Position numbers and translations under genes: made by a program. A stretch of 64,000 nucleotides of DNA from contig LUCM01008745.1 in the NCBI GenBank assembly GCA_008360955.1, positions 115,316-179,315 of the forward strand, given 5' to 3'. Origin of the DNA: Fasciolopsis buskii (lineage: Eukaryota; Platyhelminthes; Trematoda; Plagiorchiida; Fasciolidae). Below, piece after piece: positions 48,301 through 62,240 of the stretch; the first letter of the stretch is position 1, and each line of letters begins with the position of its first letter. Under the pieces are notes generated by a model. It saw only the letters and a list, made by a program, of their open reading frames with translations. It did no database searches and was not told where the DNA came from.

Positions 48301-50454
48301 TCCTTCTGATTTGAATTCCTCCAATTCTGAATGAGGATTTCGAACCTGTGCTATGTAACCGAGAAGCCTGGAATGAGGTAGCTGTCTTTGGCTGCACGAG
48401 TGTATTAGATTCAAGCTGAGGTGACGATTAGGATTAGACAAAAATTATCAGTGAGCTTCTGATATCATCACGTGTGTTGTTCGCTATGAACCATAACTTT
48501 TCCCGTGTTATTTCGGAAATACATCACAACTGTTGTGATTTGTGCCAAAAATGCTCGGAATCGAGTAAGAACATGTCCATCTTTCAAAGGACTTCTCAGG
48601 AGTGCAGATGCTCACGGACTCTAAAACAATGATTAGGCAATTCGTGCAGCTTACAGTACACACATACCAATGTGCCCGTTTAGGGTAGGTCACGTTTTAG
48701 GTCTACGCAAACGACGTCACACTCAGCCAGTTGGATGACATTCGCAAAAGTTTTGACTCAGTTCCGAAAAAGTGTGAAAAATGGCATGGCTGTCTCTCAA
48801 GTTAATCCCCTTGTGCCTGGGGGTTTCAATTTAATATATTGAAACAAATGGTAAAAAATATTCCATGCATTCCTAGTGTCCGAGAGCAGTATTTACGTGT
48901 TATGACCATGAATGTTATCTTCGGAGCACATGGAACGCTCGATTTTGCAACCTTGTCACAATCTGTGCTAGTGTTAGCATTGTTCAGTAGTGTTTGCTTA
49001 CATTTTTTTTTAGCTGACTGGTAAATCTACACCGCGAGGCAGGGAGCAGTCATCAGTCGAGCTGGCGGAAAGTACGGTAGTTCAAATTTGTTATCACGTG
49101 ACTTTAGTCAATGTGGCAGAAAAGGTGGTGTGGGGCACCTGATTTCGAATCATCCGAAAATTCATTTCCATTATAAGGTACGAAATAACGGAGTTCAAAC
49201 TCTTGTGAATGTGAAAGAAGTGTTGAAACGAAGCGTAAATTACCTCGTTTGACTTGATTTAAATGGCTTGATTGATCAGCTTTTCGATCACTAGTCGTCC
49301 TGACCACAGTTACAATGTATCATGAGACTATCCATGACCGTCGTTTACCCCGTTTATCGGGCTTCGATTCGTTTAAAGAAGATGCGGAACATCTGCTATT
49401 TGTTCGGTGTAGCAAAATTTGTTAAACAACTTGCTGAGTGATGGCATTCAGTTCGAAAAACGTTCTGCACGAGATCATATTGAAAACAATTTGACAAACT
49501 ATAAACGACTGTCTATCCAACCCCTCCCCTCGCCTCCAGAACGAGTCCAGACCGGGATGATACTGATCAAGGCCTGATACAAGGCTGGATTTTGACTTTT
49601 CAAAAATCACGCGCTAAAGGTCCGATAAGAGCGATGTCAATGTCATCCCTCGCCAGTGCACGCCGTCAAACTCTGCCCACGATGCGCCATGTTGTATTAA
49701 ATACTCCCAGGGGCAGATTGTAATCAGGCAATCCAGCTGTCTACTGACAAGCGGTACTTATCACACACCACTCTTAATTGAAGAAGTCAGCGGAAATTTA
49801 GCCCCCAGATATGGACTGAGAAGATTTCCGAATAATCTAAATATGCACCAATTTGATGGGGCTTAGAATTGTGATAGATTGTTGGTAGTAAACGGATTAC
49901 TTCAGTATTGTGAAGAGCACTCGATCGAAGTAAATGAGCAAATTCGTTCTCCAAAAATGGTTCACATCATAGACTGCATTGCCATATCAGTTTTCAAGTT
50001 ACACCAACGAATTAGGCCGGCGGAGAATGGACGGGGCACGATGTCTAACGTCATACTCGCACTACTGTCAAATTTTCGGAAAGCAATTCCATATTTCGAT
50101 TGGTCTTGTCAAACAACTGAGCCATTCAGCTGACAACCATTGCGAAACCAGTCCGGTAATTTTCCTAATCGCGGGAAATAACTAGGAAAAAAGCCCGTTT
50201 CGTCCAAATCCCTAGTTTTAAGCCTCCCGTATGGCCAATAATGCGACTGCCGAAGTTAGCATGTCCGCGTTCTTGGTGCCAACGAGACCGGACACGGAAA
50301 TTTAAATTTCACTTTGACTGTCTACGGCAGTTCACGACATAATCTATTCTCATTTAAAAACCAACGTAGAAAGGTGCTGGTATTATCGTTGCTTACCTTA
50401 TTACTTACATCACTATCACTCAGACCATATCGATCATCGGTCAACAGGATTCTA
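45346..50454. other. Non-coding stretch; possible RTE 5' flank and a weak SINE relic
   Basis: 45346-45680 may be 5' untranslated sequence of the minus-strand RTE, but no matching copy is available to test this. A degraded tRNA-like segment (ACCGATAGGTCATTGG, 46725-46740) resembles SINE-C. A short CA run is near 47798-47810. No exon is confirmed. Confidence 0.4.
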
Positions 50455-51880
50455 TCCACTAGGCCGGGGAGAAATTATTATATATGTATTTACATAAATA
50501 TAATTATATACATACATGAATATATAACGATGTTTTCATTCACTCAAAATACCCTGGTAATATTCTAAAGGCTCTAGCACTTCAGTGGCAAAGAAGCGTT
50601 TCATGAAATATCGTTACAGGTTCATGTTACAATACGTGATTATACTCTGCAACGAGGGCAGTTGAAAGTGGGTGAAATCGGTTGTCTAGATGGAAATGTC
50701 CGAACATTAAAAATAAAATCCTACTGGAGCATGAAATCTACATAAAAGTTGTTGGAAGACTCACAGATTTTGTCATATTTTGTACTCAAAAATGATGACA
50801 AGTGTGCTCGTCTAACAGAATACTTATTTTATCAAGTATTCTATCCACGGATACCTTCACATTTGTAGGCTGAAGACAATTACTTGTTCATTGGGCTATT
50901 TGGACTGAACTGGAATCTACTACTCATTTTCGGATCACGAATTGGAAAGGTTCCCATTAGTAAGGATCTTGATTTATATGGACATGGAACATGCGTCAAG
51001 GTCGTTTGAGTGCTTTGGGTTGGTCAGTTATGTCGCTACCGTGACAAGGAGGCAGTATAATCTCTTGATACACTGATGTCGAAGATAATGAACTGATTTC
51101 AAAATACCGATCTAATTAAAGTTTTATGTCAAATTTTTCCCGCGTTTTAGCTAGACCGGGTCATCATTTACATTGCATTACGTGAATGATCCATGCAAGC
51201 AACATGTCATTCACGGAAGAAATCGATTTCACTCGAACGTAATCACAGGATTTCTTGTGTTCATATTAAAATCTCCCGATTGAAGTTTCTTTCACCGATT
51301 CGGACAAATACTATTGCGGATATTTCAAGTGTCATTTGGATTTGAATGTTATTTGAATACTGAAACTGTCAATGAATATGGATCATGGATTAGTCGTGTA
51401 ATGAAGCAAGGAACAGAACAATTCTGCCTCAATGTAGAGACCGGTTGGTTTTTTATTGACGGGTTGCGTAGGATGTGATAACCTGCAGAAGACTTGGAAA
51501 TGGGAATTTTTGGAGGAGTATTGTTCGAAGCTCCATGTTTCATTCTGTCGGAAATCGGTGAACAAGTTGTCCTGAGCACGGTGATTTTCTTTCAATCTAA
51601 CGTTAAGTTGGATAAGGCGAGACCGGGATCGAGGATTTGTCTCACGTGTTGTCATACGATGGCATGAATTTCATCTCCTCCCCAACATTATAGTTCATGT
51701 TCTGATGTGATGTTTGATTCAAGTGGAATTTCTAAAAATTCTCAGGATATGTAGTAAACAATTTCGGAATGGAATGGTGTAATGGGTGTATGGAAAAATC
51801 GATACGCCATGTACTGGTGTTAAATGTGAATGAAATAATGGTAATAACACAGCATTGTTGGTAGATGTAATGCGCCAACG
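50455..51880 (-). repeat. Interspersed repeat H, copy 2 (inverted)
   Basis: The reverse complement aligns with 36033-37665. It ends at 51826-51880 inside the hairpin arm (GTAGATGTAATGCGCCAACG), so only part of one arm is present and the foldback is not reconstituted. The 231-bp block of copy 1 is missing; the junction reads GGAGCTTCGAACAATACTCC. The outer part, 50455 to about 50780, is more diverged and contains AT-rich repeats. Confidence 0.85.
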
Positions 51881-53520
51881 TGATGTGATGTTTGATTGAG
51901 GCAAGTTAGCAATGGACAATGACGTGGAATTTCTTGGTATGTGAAACAAATTGAATTACATTCTGGAGTAGCTGGGTCACATGAAGATCACGAGAGCAAT
52001 AGGAAGAATATTGGAGGTTTAATCGATTGCCATTATTCATCAATGCTTCCGTTTGTAGGAATTTTCATGCAAAATCGTTTCCTTTTATCTTGCTCGCAAT
52101 GCGCCGTGGTAGAGTTATGCTTATGGTGGTTAACATCGGATATCTTCCAATTTTCCAGTCATTGTTTTCGGTGAGAATCATCAAAGTTTGCAGCTTATTG
52201 TTCGAGCGATTTGCCAATTCCCGGGGAATAGGTAGAATGTAAATTCAAGGATTTGTCTCTCTATGCGATTGCCTACTGAAGTGGTAACTTTTTGCATAGT
52301 CCTTGATGCTCGAGAACTGACAAGACATATATATATGTATATATTATTATATAGCAACACATTTTTGTCAGCATCATTTCTAAATATCAAAAAAGTGATT
52401 GGATCAAGGTTTTTTTGAAAACTCTGATTTTAAAGATTAGCTACTACCCACTTTCAGAACAAAAATGGAAAAACGGACCTCGCATTTTCGTCACCCGTGG
52501 TGTGTGGATCCAGCAGGAATGATTTTTGGAAAACTATAAACGGTTTTTACGTGGGCACAGTCCGATAGAATAGTTCTATGGATGCACATCTAATGAACAC
52601 CATACATTTAAACGCCGAAGATCTGTTCTGATTTGGTCAATTACTACTGCTGGGAAATGGTCGGATATATAATGTAGTTCTGCAAAATTTTGCAATTCTT
52701 AGGCTCCAACTTATTTTTTTGTTTCCTTTTTTATAAAATGTTAATTTAACTAAGTCCCGCTGTTAGATAACGGGGTCTGCCTTTACGAGACCACGTGTCA
52801 CGTGTAACAAAGTTCTGACATGTGCTTACATTTGGTCATTTTTTGATACAGTGGCGGCCAACTTTTCCTGTCCTCATAAACTTATCTTTTGTCGAGGGTA
52901 ACAAAAGTTGATTGGAAATCAATCTCATTAGGGGAATCACGAAATTTACTGCGTAAGATGACCAAATATTTTGGTCTTCCCAGGTGAATAAAAGGTGTAC
53001 GCAGTACTCGATTCGGAGACACAAATACTCATCAGCCATGCCCTGGGAACGGCGAATGGCACAATGATAACTCTATTGCATTCAAATGTCAATTTAAAAT
53101 TCCGATCCTGGTCACCAGCTACGGATTTCAATCTATCGTGTTTCGTGTGCATTTCAGCCCAGTAGATATTTGTATGATCGTACAAGTGAAACATGAATCA
53201 GAGCCAAGTGACTTGTCGAGTCTCCGAACGGGATAATCAAGCCGTATCCTACATGGTTAATGTTAAACAAGATATTTCAGTCTAGGGTATAAACAAAATG
53301 ATTTCCGTTCCAGATTGCTATTTAATATAGTGTTCGGTAATAGATGAATTCATCTCTGCAAAAAATCCATCTGAAAACCCCGGGCAGATTTCCAGCCAAG
53401 AAATTCGCAGTTACTAAAGCCGAAAAAGCCATGAGTTTTTCACATTAAAGGGTAAAATTAATTCCATACAACGGGCAACAAAATGAGAAATCAAAAGAGT
53501 AAGTTGCCATAGAGACTTAC
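51881..53520. other. Non-coding stretch
   Basis: Contains an AT-rich dinucleotide run at about 52326-52356. The part nearest 53520 would be the intron after the exon at 53521-53695. Confidence 0.4.
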
Positions 53521-53695
53521 CGACACATGTACTCTGTGTCGTTCAACGATCCGTATCCGAAACTGTACCCAGCCAGTGGGTTGGTCGGAATTTGTACACG
53601 GTGTTTTCGTGCACAATATTCGAGTTCTTTCTCCAGGTTAAAGCAATGCTTCCGTAAGCATACAACCGGATAGACAAGAGCTACTATCACTACTC
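53521..53695 (-). CDS. Exon with a transmembrane segment, unknown membrane protein
   Basis: A 175-bp minus-strand exon with a strong acceptor (TTTTTTGCCCTTTTCAG) and consensus donor (TCG followed by GTAAGTCT). It is open from GVVIVALVYPVVCLRKHCFN through LEKELEYCARKHRVQ to YSFGYGSLNDTEYMC. The first ~13 residues are hydrophobic, and basic residues (LRKH) follow. This pattern fits the end of a transmembrane helix and a cytoplasmic juxtamembrane region. It needs one base from the upstream exon and leaves two. The family is not recognised. Splice signals on both sides and non-random composition make this the clearest single host exon in the right half. Confidence 0.6.
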
Positions 53696-55439
53696 CTGAA
53701 AAGGGCAAAAAAGTAATTATAACGTGTCATTTCTAAATCGACTTGACAGATTTATGCGAGCAAACAGAAGCACCCGTTTGTATAATCACTCGTTAGTATT
53801 GGTTGATTTGACCACGAAGATCTAACTGATAATATGAAAGTAAAACTAATTCTAAGTGATTACGTGATTGCTTGTAATCTACAATGAAGCTCAGTGTTTT
53901 TTGACGAGGGTCAAGCGTGACCAGATGTAAATGTCTAAATAATCGAACATGTCTGACCTAACGAACAGTCCAGGGTAAAAATAACCGGTATTTCTATGTG
54001 CTCAATCAATGAAACTACTGTGATCATGATCGATCAGACGACCTTGAGCCACGGGATGCCTCACGCAACTTGGAACGGCTTTTCATTGGTTGACGAATCG
54101 ATCAATATATGGGCTAAAATTAAAAGGAGCTTTTGATCTCCTAATCAGGATTGTATACTTGCGACCCGGTGAATATAAACCAAAGTTTAAGTAACCACCG
54201 TTAATGCTATCGTTCGACTAAAACTTGTCTTGAGAAGAGTTGCCTAAAGCTGTAGAACCCGCAGACTAATTATACTTGGCAATGTTTTGAAATGACATGT
54301 GACGTTTGCGGCCGTATCTAATGGAAAAGCCGTTTGCATATTTCATACACAACAGAGAATGCTACAATCCAGAATTGTGTTCATTTAATCAGCCGGAAAC
54401 ATGTCTGTTAAAGCAGAGAATTCTTTTCAGTTGTTCCTTCTCAAATCGTCAAATCCTAACGGATTATATGAGTAACTAAGAGAAACGATTTCCCTGAAAG
54501 CATCCAAAACAGAGTTTTCAAATTAAGGAAGTAGCAGTCAATGTAAGATAAAAGTCTACAGGGCTACTACTTGCATTCACAATTCATGTAAAAGTAGTCT
54601 GTTTATGGATCGTTTGTTTGCATAGTACTTTGTGGTCACAACAACCTAAGACGTTTTACTGGTTGAGATTCTTTACTCTTTACGGTTCAGCAGTTGTCTC
54701 TTTCCTGGTATCCGACAGAACATTAATACATCACGGTAATGGTTCTAATCACCCACAAGACTTGTATTATCGTGAACAACGTCTTTGGTCAGGTCCTGGA
54801 TCGATGAAGGGCAGTCAATGCTGACCAATCTTATCGGTGGATCCGACTCTATTTGGTAATGTTCAATGAAGTAAAAGAAGACCAATCAGTATTCACGAGT
54901 TGGGATGATTACTTACGAAGCCAAATGGACCCAAGTAAAATGAGTGGTCCAAAACTCCGGGCTTTGATGACGTGTTCAAATCTTGATATTTTCAACTATG
55001 AAAAGCTTATTGAAAACGGTCACCGACTGGTTGGAAGAATGGCTTTCAGCTTTCCAGGAAACAAAGATTTCTGGGTACGAGAGAACTGTACACTTCGATG
55101 AAAGGTCAAAGGAGCAGCACACAGTCTATCAAATACGAAAGCCGTTGCACATTAAAATACCGCTTGTCTACAATGTGCTTAGCTGTCCAACAAACGTCTC
55201 CATGAAATCGCAGACTAACGGGGTTCCTTTTTGAACAAAAGTATATAAATTATTGTCTCATTCAAATCTCTCACTAACCGTTGTTCGGTCAATCACTTAC
55301 ATTTGAACGGATATTGAAATCGATGCGGTTTTAGTGGCATTCTATGAACTGCTCTTGATCAGAGCTGACCATGATAAATCAAAGACGTCGTAGAAGAAGG
55401 CCGAATTTTCTTTTTTAAACACTTCTCGTGTACGAGTAG
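53696..55439. other. Non-coding stretch with a degraded hairpin-motif copy
   Basis: 54218-54272 (AAAACTTGTCTTGAGAAGAG, then GTAGAACC) is a diverged relative of the 36-kb arm. ORFs at 54618-54824 and 54853-55101 on the + strand are readable but lack domains or splice support. Confidence 0.4.
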
Positions 55440-55610
55440 TACACACATCCGTCTAATGTGCACTTGAGGTGAAGTTCCATTTTCAACATTGTCCTGAGTG
55501 GATGTTCAGCCAGCCCTCTCTGGACATTTCCACACTCTGACCCGGGGAAGATTTGAACTCTCTACCCTACCGGTGAATGTCCGCATATTACTAAATTAGG
55601 TCAAACAATA
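55440..55610 (-). repeat. Possible tRNA-like SINE relic
   Basis: On the minus strand a B-box-like AGAGTTCAAATCTTCC lies near 55558-55543, after a tRNA-like GTAGGGTAGAG stretch and before a GC-richer body (GTCCAGAGAGGGCTGGCTGA). No second copy was found in the window and no clear A box is visible, so this is tentative. Confidence 0.3.
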
Positions 55611-58600
55611 AATCGGTCATGGAATTTAGGGGGTAGCGAGGACAGCACTGGCTGGCGGGGAGATCGAACAAGTTGATTCGGGACAAACGAACGCGTAAAT
55701 TGTCTGAAGCGGCTAACGGCAACAAGGGTTTTTGAACCTCCGCTTTTACATGACTATTCGACCCGAGGAAGTTCCCTAAAGATCAGGAAATTATCGCATC
55801 ACTTGATACCTTGTGGTGTCACACGCTAAGAAAGACAATTTGCTCTAAAAATCGAATCTGTAGCAGCAGAGAATGCCCACTTGATTGTTTTCGCACTATT
55901 ACCAAATTCTGATTCGAAAAAACTTCCGCTTTTGAATGCCTATAAATTCGAGCTAAAAAACAACTGTTTTCTTTGCCGATCAAATCACTCCGAACGGAAC
56001 TGGAACCTTGTACTGTCCAAACAACGAAAAATGTAGGATCAACTTTCTAAAATCTCAGCAAGGTAAATAAGTTTGGGGAAAACAAATCGAATGGAAATCG
56101 TGATCTCATGCACCATGTGCCTAATGGGGTTGAAAGCAATCAGACGTGTGATGGAATGAAAAAAAAACAAAGATTGGAAACAACGATGTGATTTAGTTCC
56201 TTTGAAAAATCAACAAGGTCATTCATTTATTGCTCGAGGCTATAAACCAAATTGTTGATGCTGTTCATTTCTGTGTATCGTTAATCGCGCGGAAAAGAAA
56301 CAACAACCAAGTTCATTTCTGGAAGAAACATTGCGACCAAAGAAACCGATCTCATGTTCAATCAAATTGTTTTCTTCAAACCAAATTACGTGGAGTATTG
56401 CCAAATTTTAAATTCAGTCTGCCTGACGGTAGCATATGACCATTTAGGGTTCTTTACAGGCTCATAGGGGCTTAGGCATGGGCTGAACATGTGATTCCAC
56501 AAGATTACAAGGGCCTGAGTCTCTTGTTTGCAACGTTCATTTTTCTGTTGAACCAACTCATAATCTTAGAATCCCAATGACCTGAAATTTCTAGTACTTG
56601 GTTTCACTCGTCGCCTACACTTGATAGGTTTATGTCTTGGTGAGTTGATTTCCAAATGAACCCGCCACAACAAGTTGGGGGTGCAAATAGCATAACTCCG
56701 CTTTGATCCGTTGTACACGACCACCAACTGAGCAACCCAACTTACGTATTCATTGAACATATTATTGGATAAATAGCAAGCTCACCAGTAAGTAATTGGT
56801 TCTATAAAGTCATCGACAGGCTCCCATGGAGCCAGAAATAATCGCTAAAATCTGAGTTCAGAAGGAAATTTTGACACCCAAGTATCATACATGTGTGTTA
56901 GTGAGTCGTTTTTTAAGTCTAGAGTGCCAAGTAAGCCAAGGTGCAACCAGAACTGCTTCATTGTAATCGCATAGGGATTTCTGTGTGATTGACCTCGAGA
57001 AGAAAAACAAAGTAAACCCTATTCTAAGAAACCACATTTCCACAGGAGACACGAGTAAGGTTTCCATCATCAGCTACATGCGGTAGATTGCATTGTAAGC
57101 AGTTTTCGTCAAAGCAGACGGACTTGGTGGATATCAAACACCGTGTCGAACACATTTGTAAACTGATTTTACGCAACGTCGTGTGCAAATTATGAGGCGT
57201 TTTTACCGGGTGATTAAAAACATGTCTGAAGTTCTGGTAGTTTTCAACGGGACGTTTTTCAAATCGCACAATCAACCAAGATGAACCCGATGAGTTTCAA
57301 AAGCTAAGTTCGAGTGCCGCTGAGGTGAGTAACATTCAGTCCTCGATTTCATTCAATGAGGAAACAATTGTTTATTGAAATAATAAACAAAAAATCTCGT
57401 TTGGTAATACCATCTCAAATCTAATTATAATACCTGTCCGATTAGCACTATCTTTTGTTAGAAAAGTTGTACAGTAACCTGAAGATGTCCAATTCAGTCC
57501 GGATTTCAAGAACACGATTTATGGAATTAAAAATGAAAGTTAATTATTCAATATCTGCACTGTCTTTGGATACGAATACCAATTTAAAGTTTGACTTTCC
57601 CTTGTTTATTAACTAAGGACTGGGAGTGGCGTTCAAACAAGATAGATACAGGAACAAAGGTAATCACGGGCAGACTGAATTGAAGCATTACTTTGTCTTT
57701 CAGCTGCTTACAAACATTTGTGTACCAGGTGATTCTGGAAAATCACAGGTAGGCGGACATCAGAAACAACTTGGGGGAAAACGCAACAGGATGAACCCGC
57801 CTCTCTGACTGCCACCTCATAGGCCCACTTTTTCAATGCACTTGTGACAGTCACAGAGTAGGTGGGGGTACCACAAAGCTACTGTTGTTGAGGAGTTTGG
57901 AACACATTCCTAAATCTCTGGTACTAAATACGTCTCAACTACAAAGTAGCTTATTTAGGATGACATTCAGTCGACCGTAAAAGACACACTGACACTTGAC
58001 GTTTATTCCACTCTATATACGGTCCGAAATTCGCCCGCCTGCTGTGGTTCACACAACCACCTGCCAGTGACCGTCATGATCCTGATTTATACAAGCCGCG
58101 GGAATTTCTTGGTAATGAGTGTGCAGATAGAGAGACCGATGAAAGTGACCTCCGTTCAACTTGTCAATTCGCGTGGTTTCGGTGAATTTGGTTCTCTTCA
58201 AGTATCTTCTCCTTTTTAGGTTTTACCAGGTCCCTGGCTACGGCATTTTCTAGAACCAAACCTCATGTGAATGGATGTACACAACTCAGAATCGATCGTG
58301 AGAAGACTGAATTCAATCTATCTCTTGATCTGGTTTGTTCCAGCACTCAAGGGAATTGAATGTATGTAAACCACGTTGCGGAAGCCCGTGATTTTGATTG
58401 AATGTGGTTAGGACTGACTAATCAAAACATGTGGCTTCTTAGTTTGGTCGAAACTCTTCGTATACGTTTACTCCCTCGTGGAAAAATGTATGGAGACGTG
58501 TCTTGTTAGATATCAGTAATATCGGACTTCAAATAATGTGTTAATAACACTTGAACAATTGGACGGAATTAAAATCAATTATTAGAAGCAGACATTTCGC

Positions 58601-61600
58601 AGTCAGGTTGTTTGAAGTGAGAATCAGTTTCACGTAACTATCCGAGTTGGAGCTCGGAGTGTTCCCGTGCAGTTTGAAAGCACGCGTATTTACCATGGCC
58701 GGTAAAACATGCCTTATTGGCATATGCTTAGGCGAGGTAATTTATTTTCACCTAAACTAAATTTGTCGGTGGCAAACGGCACTCGAATTGTCAAACATCA
58801 TCACGATCGCCCGGGTGAATTGGCTAGCTTCGGGAATTCGATTGTTCTATTTGTGTTTTTTAATGATTAGTGTTGGCAATTTCGTTGGAATTCGAAATTC
58901 CGGAAAAAAATGTTTGACACTAATGGTTGAGGGCAGTCAAAAGTTGAATTGTCCAAAGTAAAACACAGGATTCTGGTTAATATTATTTTCCTTTTGGCAG
59001 TCCGAGTAACGAGATTGGTATTCCCACCTGGCAGTCTAGTAATGAGCAACAATTGAGACGTGAGCGGTGGACGGGACAACCTGATGCGTTGCTGGTGATG
59101 CGATAAGCGCTAGAAACAATGTCAGCTTTTCTGTCCCACGGGACCTTGTTGGACTCATTAGAGTGTTGCAGTTATCCTCCAGATGAGATTCGTGTCCTTT
59201 TTTTGTCTGGACTTCCGACATTCTATTGAACAGAGGCTATTTTACAAACGAAAGGAATGCATCAGAATAGCAACGCACACATACGAAACATTTTCAGAGT
59301 GCACTTCAGACTATGAAAAAAATTTTCAACAATCCCTTTTTCATTTTTTTAGTTTAAGCTTCAGCTTGGCCATATGCATGTTTTGGTTCCTGGCTAATCA
59401 GTCTCAACACATCACGGTGTGGACAGTTAAAATAGTTCAAATTGCTGAGAAACGCATAGGAGCGCATCGGTATTTGTTTAAATTACCCGCCTAATTATCG
59501 CTGAATCTTCCAGGTGCATACTGAATTTGTAAGTACAACCAATCCTGTGCGATTATTGATCGGCGAATTTCAATTAGAATTAATATGTTAAAAATCACAC
59601 GAATGGAATTCATTCCTTCGGTGAAAAAAATGTAGAAGCAGTGTACACGATGAGAACAAATCGAATGGGTCAGAATAGTATCAGTCATATGGCCGTTGCC
59701 ATATATGTTTTATGCAGTTCAGATTGAATGATTGTTGATTGCGGACCGATGAAGGTGAGCATCCCAAAAGACGGCCTTGTCAAATCCGTCTTCTGTGTTC
59801 TTGTCCTGGTCACGTGGAGGATTGTGCAACATCAAGATTCGGAACTACCGTTCCACAGAATCGGTGTCAATTGAATTCGTTCAATTTGATGGAAATTTAA
59901 TTTCCATCACCTTCTTTTGTTCAAAATATGACAAAGTTCAAGTATTTCAGAAAGCCGCCCAGACCGGCTAGACATTTCCAAATCGGCGGTTTAAATGATC
60001 TTATTGGGAGATGGATTTCGCAACTCACAAGTTGGAATGCCTTGATATTGACCTTTTGACCATAGCTAATCAATGAGTTTCACATGCTTTTGGACGTTTC
60101 AGCATGAGTTAGTTTGGCTTGACCGACCCAGTGATGTTAGTTCACATGATATATCAATATAAATATTCCGTAATTTGATTACCTATTGTCACGTGTCAAA
60201 TCACGCATTGGTATTGGCTAGGGTTCACTTCTCGTTGAAGTTGGCTAATTTAGGTCTTGCGATCCATTAACTACTGATTTTCCATTGATTTATTAGTGAT
60301 CTACTAAAATACAAAACAATCTAACAACTATGCGGCAACGGCGAAACTTATCGAACAGACGAGCTAATAATGTCTACAGAAAGTCGATTATCGAGTGTGA
60401 TGAATATGGCCGTGTCATCTGATATCACATTATACCTCGTGGGAAAACTGGAGTAAACGTGTTGACTGACAAACGAGACTGGGGACTGGATCAAATATCT
60501 CTCGCCAGGACGAACGAAGACAGCCATTAGTCATATTAGCCACTGTGTACACGCTAATTGTTAGGTAGCCATATTTCAGGCGGACCAATCCTGCTTCTCC
60601 CCTGCTCCGGGAGACAAATTATCGGAAGAAAAAGAAAGTGTTTTGCATTTAGTACTCGTCTAAAAGATTTACCCGGACAATTAGCCGCTTTCTAGTGCTA
60701 AACATAAACAAATAAATTTAGAAATTTGATTGCCTGGCTCGCGCATATCATGTGATTATCGTATCATCAAGTTGGCTAATTTTGAGAGAAACAAAGAGCG
60801 ATTGTTTTGCTAAGACTTTCCTTTCTTACATCGACCAGTACAGATGATTATCACCGTGTATCAACAGCGACAGGCAACGGATATACGGATACCAGATGCC
60901 ACCGATATCACTTTCAATTCGAGTTTATGATATGGTTGCTTAGCCAGTTGATTTGGCATGCCGACCTTTGGTGTTACGAACAAATCAACGGCAACTCTTA
61001 AAGTGTTCACTGAGCTGCAAGAAATTGCTTGATCAGTGCACCATGATCAATTTTCTCAACAAAACGTTCGTTTTCAAATGAAACGAAGACATGAGTAACA
61101 AGGTACACCAAACGCATGCAGCTTTGCCAACGTGGTTAGTTTTGTATCTTCAATTAAAACAACGTAGTCTACACTTCTATTTGCACCAGGCATCCCTAGT
61201 ACAAACCGTTCAATCACGTCGGGGACATGTGTGGTGTATGAGAAGGTAATTTCACTCATCGAAGGCAACTTTGTCAGACGTTCTGAGGGTAGTTGCGAAT
61301 TTTAAACAATGGGTTTAATCTTACTTGACGGAAGAGCACTTGATATATATATATATGTATATATGTATGGATAGAAAAGCAGATAACTAGATGAGGCGAA
61401 TGGTAGATGGACAGGTAAAACGGAGTGGATGGATAGACAGTTAGATGGAAACAAGTGGCTAGTTGAAAGGACTATTGGAATAAATATGGGAATACCTGTG
61501 CCTTTTTTGTTGAGGATAAAGGGAAAATTCAAACGGTTTCGAATATCGTTGCGAACCTGTTTCTCCACCTGTGGCTACTATTTCCAAACAGACTTCTCAG

Positions 61601-62012
61601 TAGCAGCTCTCACAAATATTTCTCCCATCACAAGCACCTGAATGCATCGAAAGACGAACTTGAATTTCCCTCGGTAAAGCCCTTGTTATGCCTCGTCATG
61701 TTGTTATGAGACAATGAACATCTCGCCAACCAACCGGTCAACATGAACTTCTTGTACTCGCCCCCCCTCCATATACTTGCCTAAAAAAATAAATAGACCG
61801 ATTTCACGGGAATATATCGTACTGAATTGCACGGCAAATGCACTAATTCACAATCAAGTTGAACAAATATTTTGCACCAGTTCGTTTGGCCTTCTCTCGG
61901 GATATTCCAAGCGGTAGGCAAGCACTTCTTCCAATCGTTTATTCTGATGATATTTTGCCACGATAGCATGCTAGGAGAGACTAGGAGTAAGTGATTTCTT
62001 TCATACACTTAC
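55611..62012. other. Long non-coding stretch
   Basis: About 6.4 kb. Noted inside it: an A-box-like GGTTGCTCAGTTGGTGG on the minus strand near 56735, an AT dinucleotide tract at 61342-61370, and a minus-strand frame at about 61090-61268 faintly resembling LINE RT sequence. No confirmed exon. Confidence 0.4.
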
Positions 62013-62240
62013 AACGCATTACATCCAGTTGGTTGTCCGTGTGTTTGACGGTCAGTACAAACTGATTCTCATGGACGTGCAAGAGTAGGAAAGTGAAACA
62101 AAGCCAAACCGGGTTGTGCAAAATCGTGCCACAAACATCTGCCAGCCCCGGGGCACTAATTTCTATTGACCGCCATTTCTTGTGCATCGTGTAAATTCTT
62201 CCAATATCTACCCAGTAGGCGACTGGGAACAGTTGTAGCC
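62013..62240 (-). CDS. Candidate exon, hydrophobic segment, unknown protein
   Basis: A 228-bp minus-strand segment preceded by an extended polypyrimidine tract and TGACTTGCACAG acceptor, and followed by a GTAAGTGT donor. The frame is open: GLQLFPVAYWVDIGRIYTMH, then a central LADVCGTILHNPVWLCFTFLLLHV region with a possible membrane-embedded stretch, ending FVLTVKHTDNQLDVMRC. It starts and ends in phase 1, so it can be skipped without a frameshift. Joining directly to 53521-53695 would create a stop (T+GA), so other exons lie between or the genes differ. The family is unrecognised. Confidence 0.45.
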
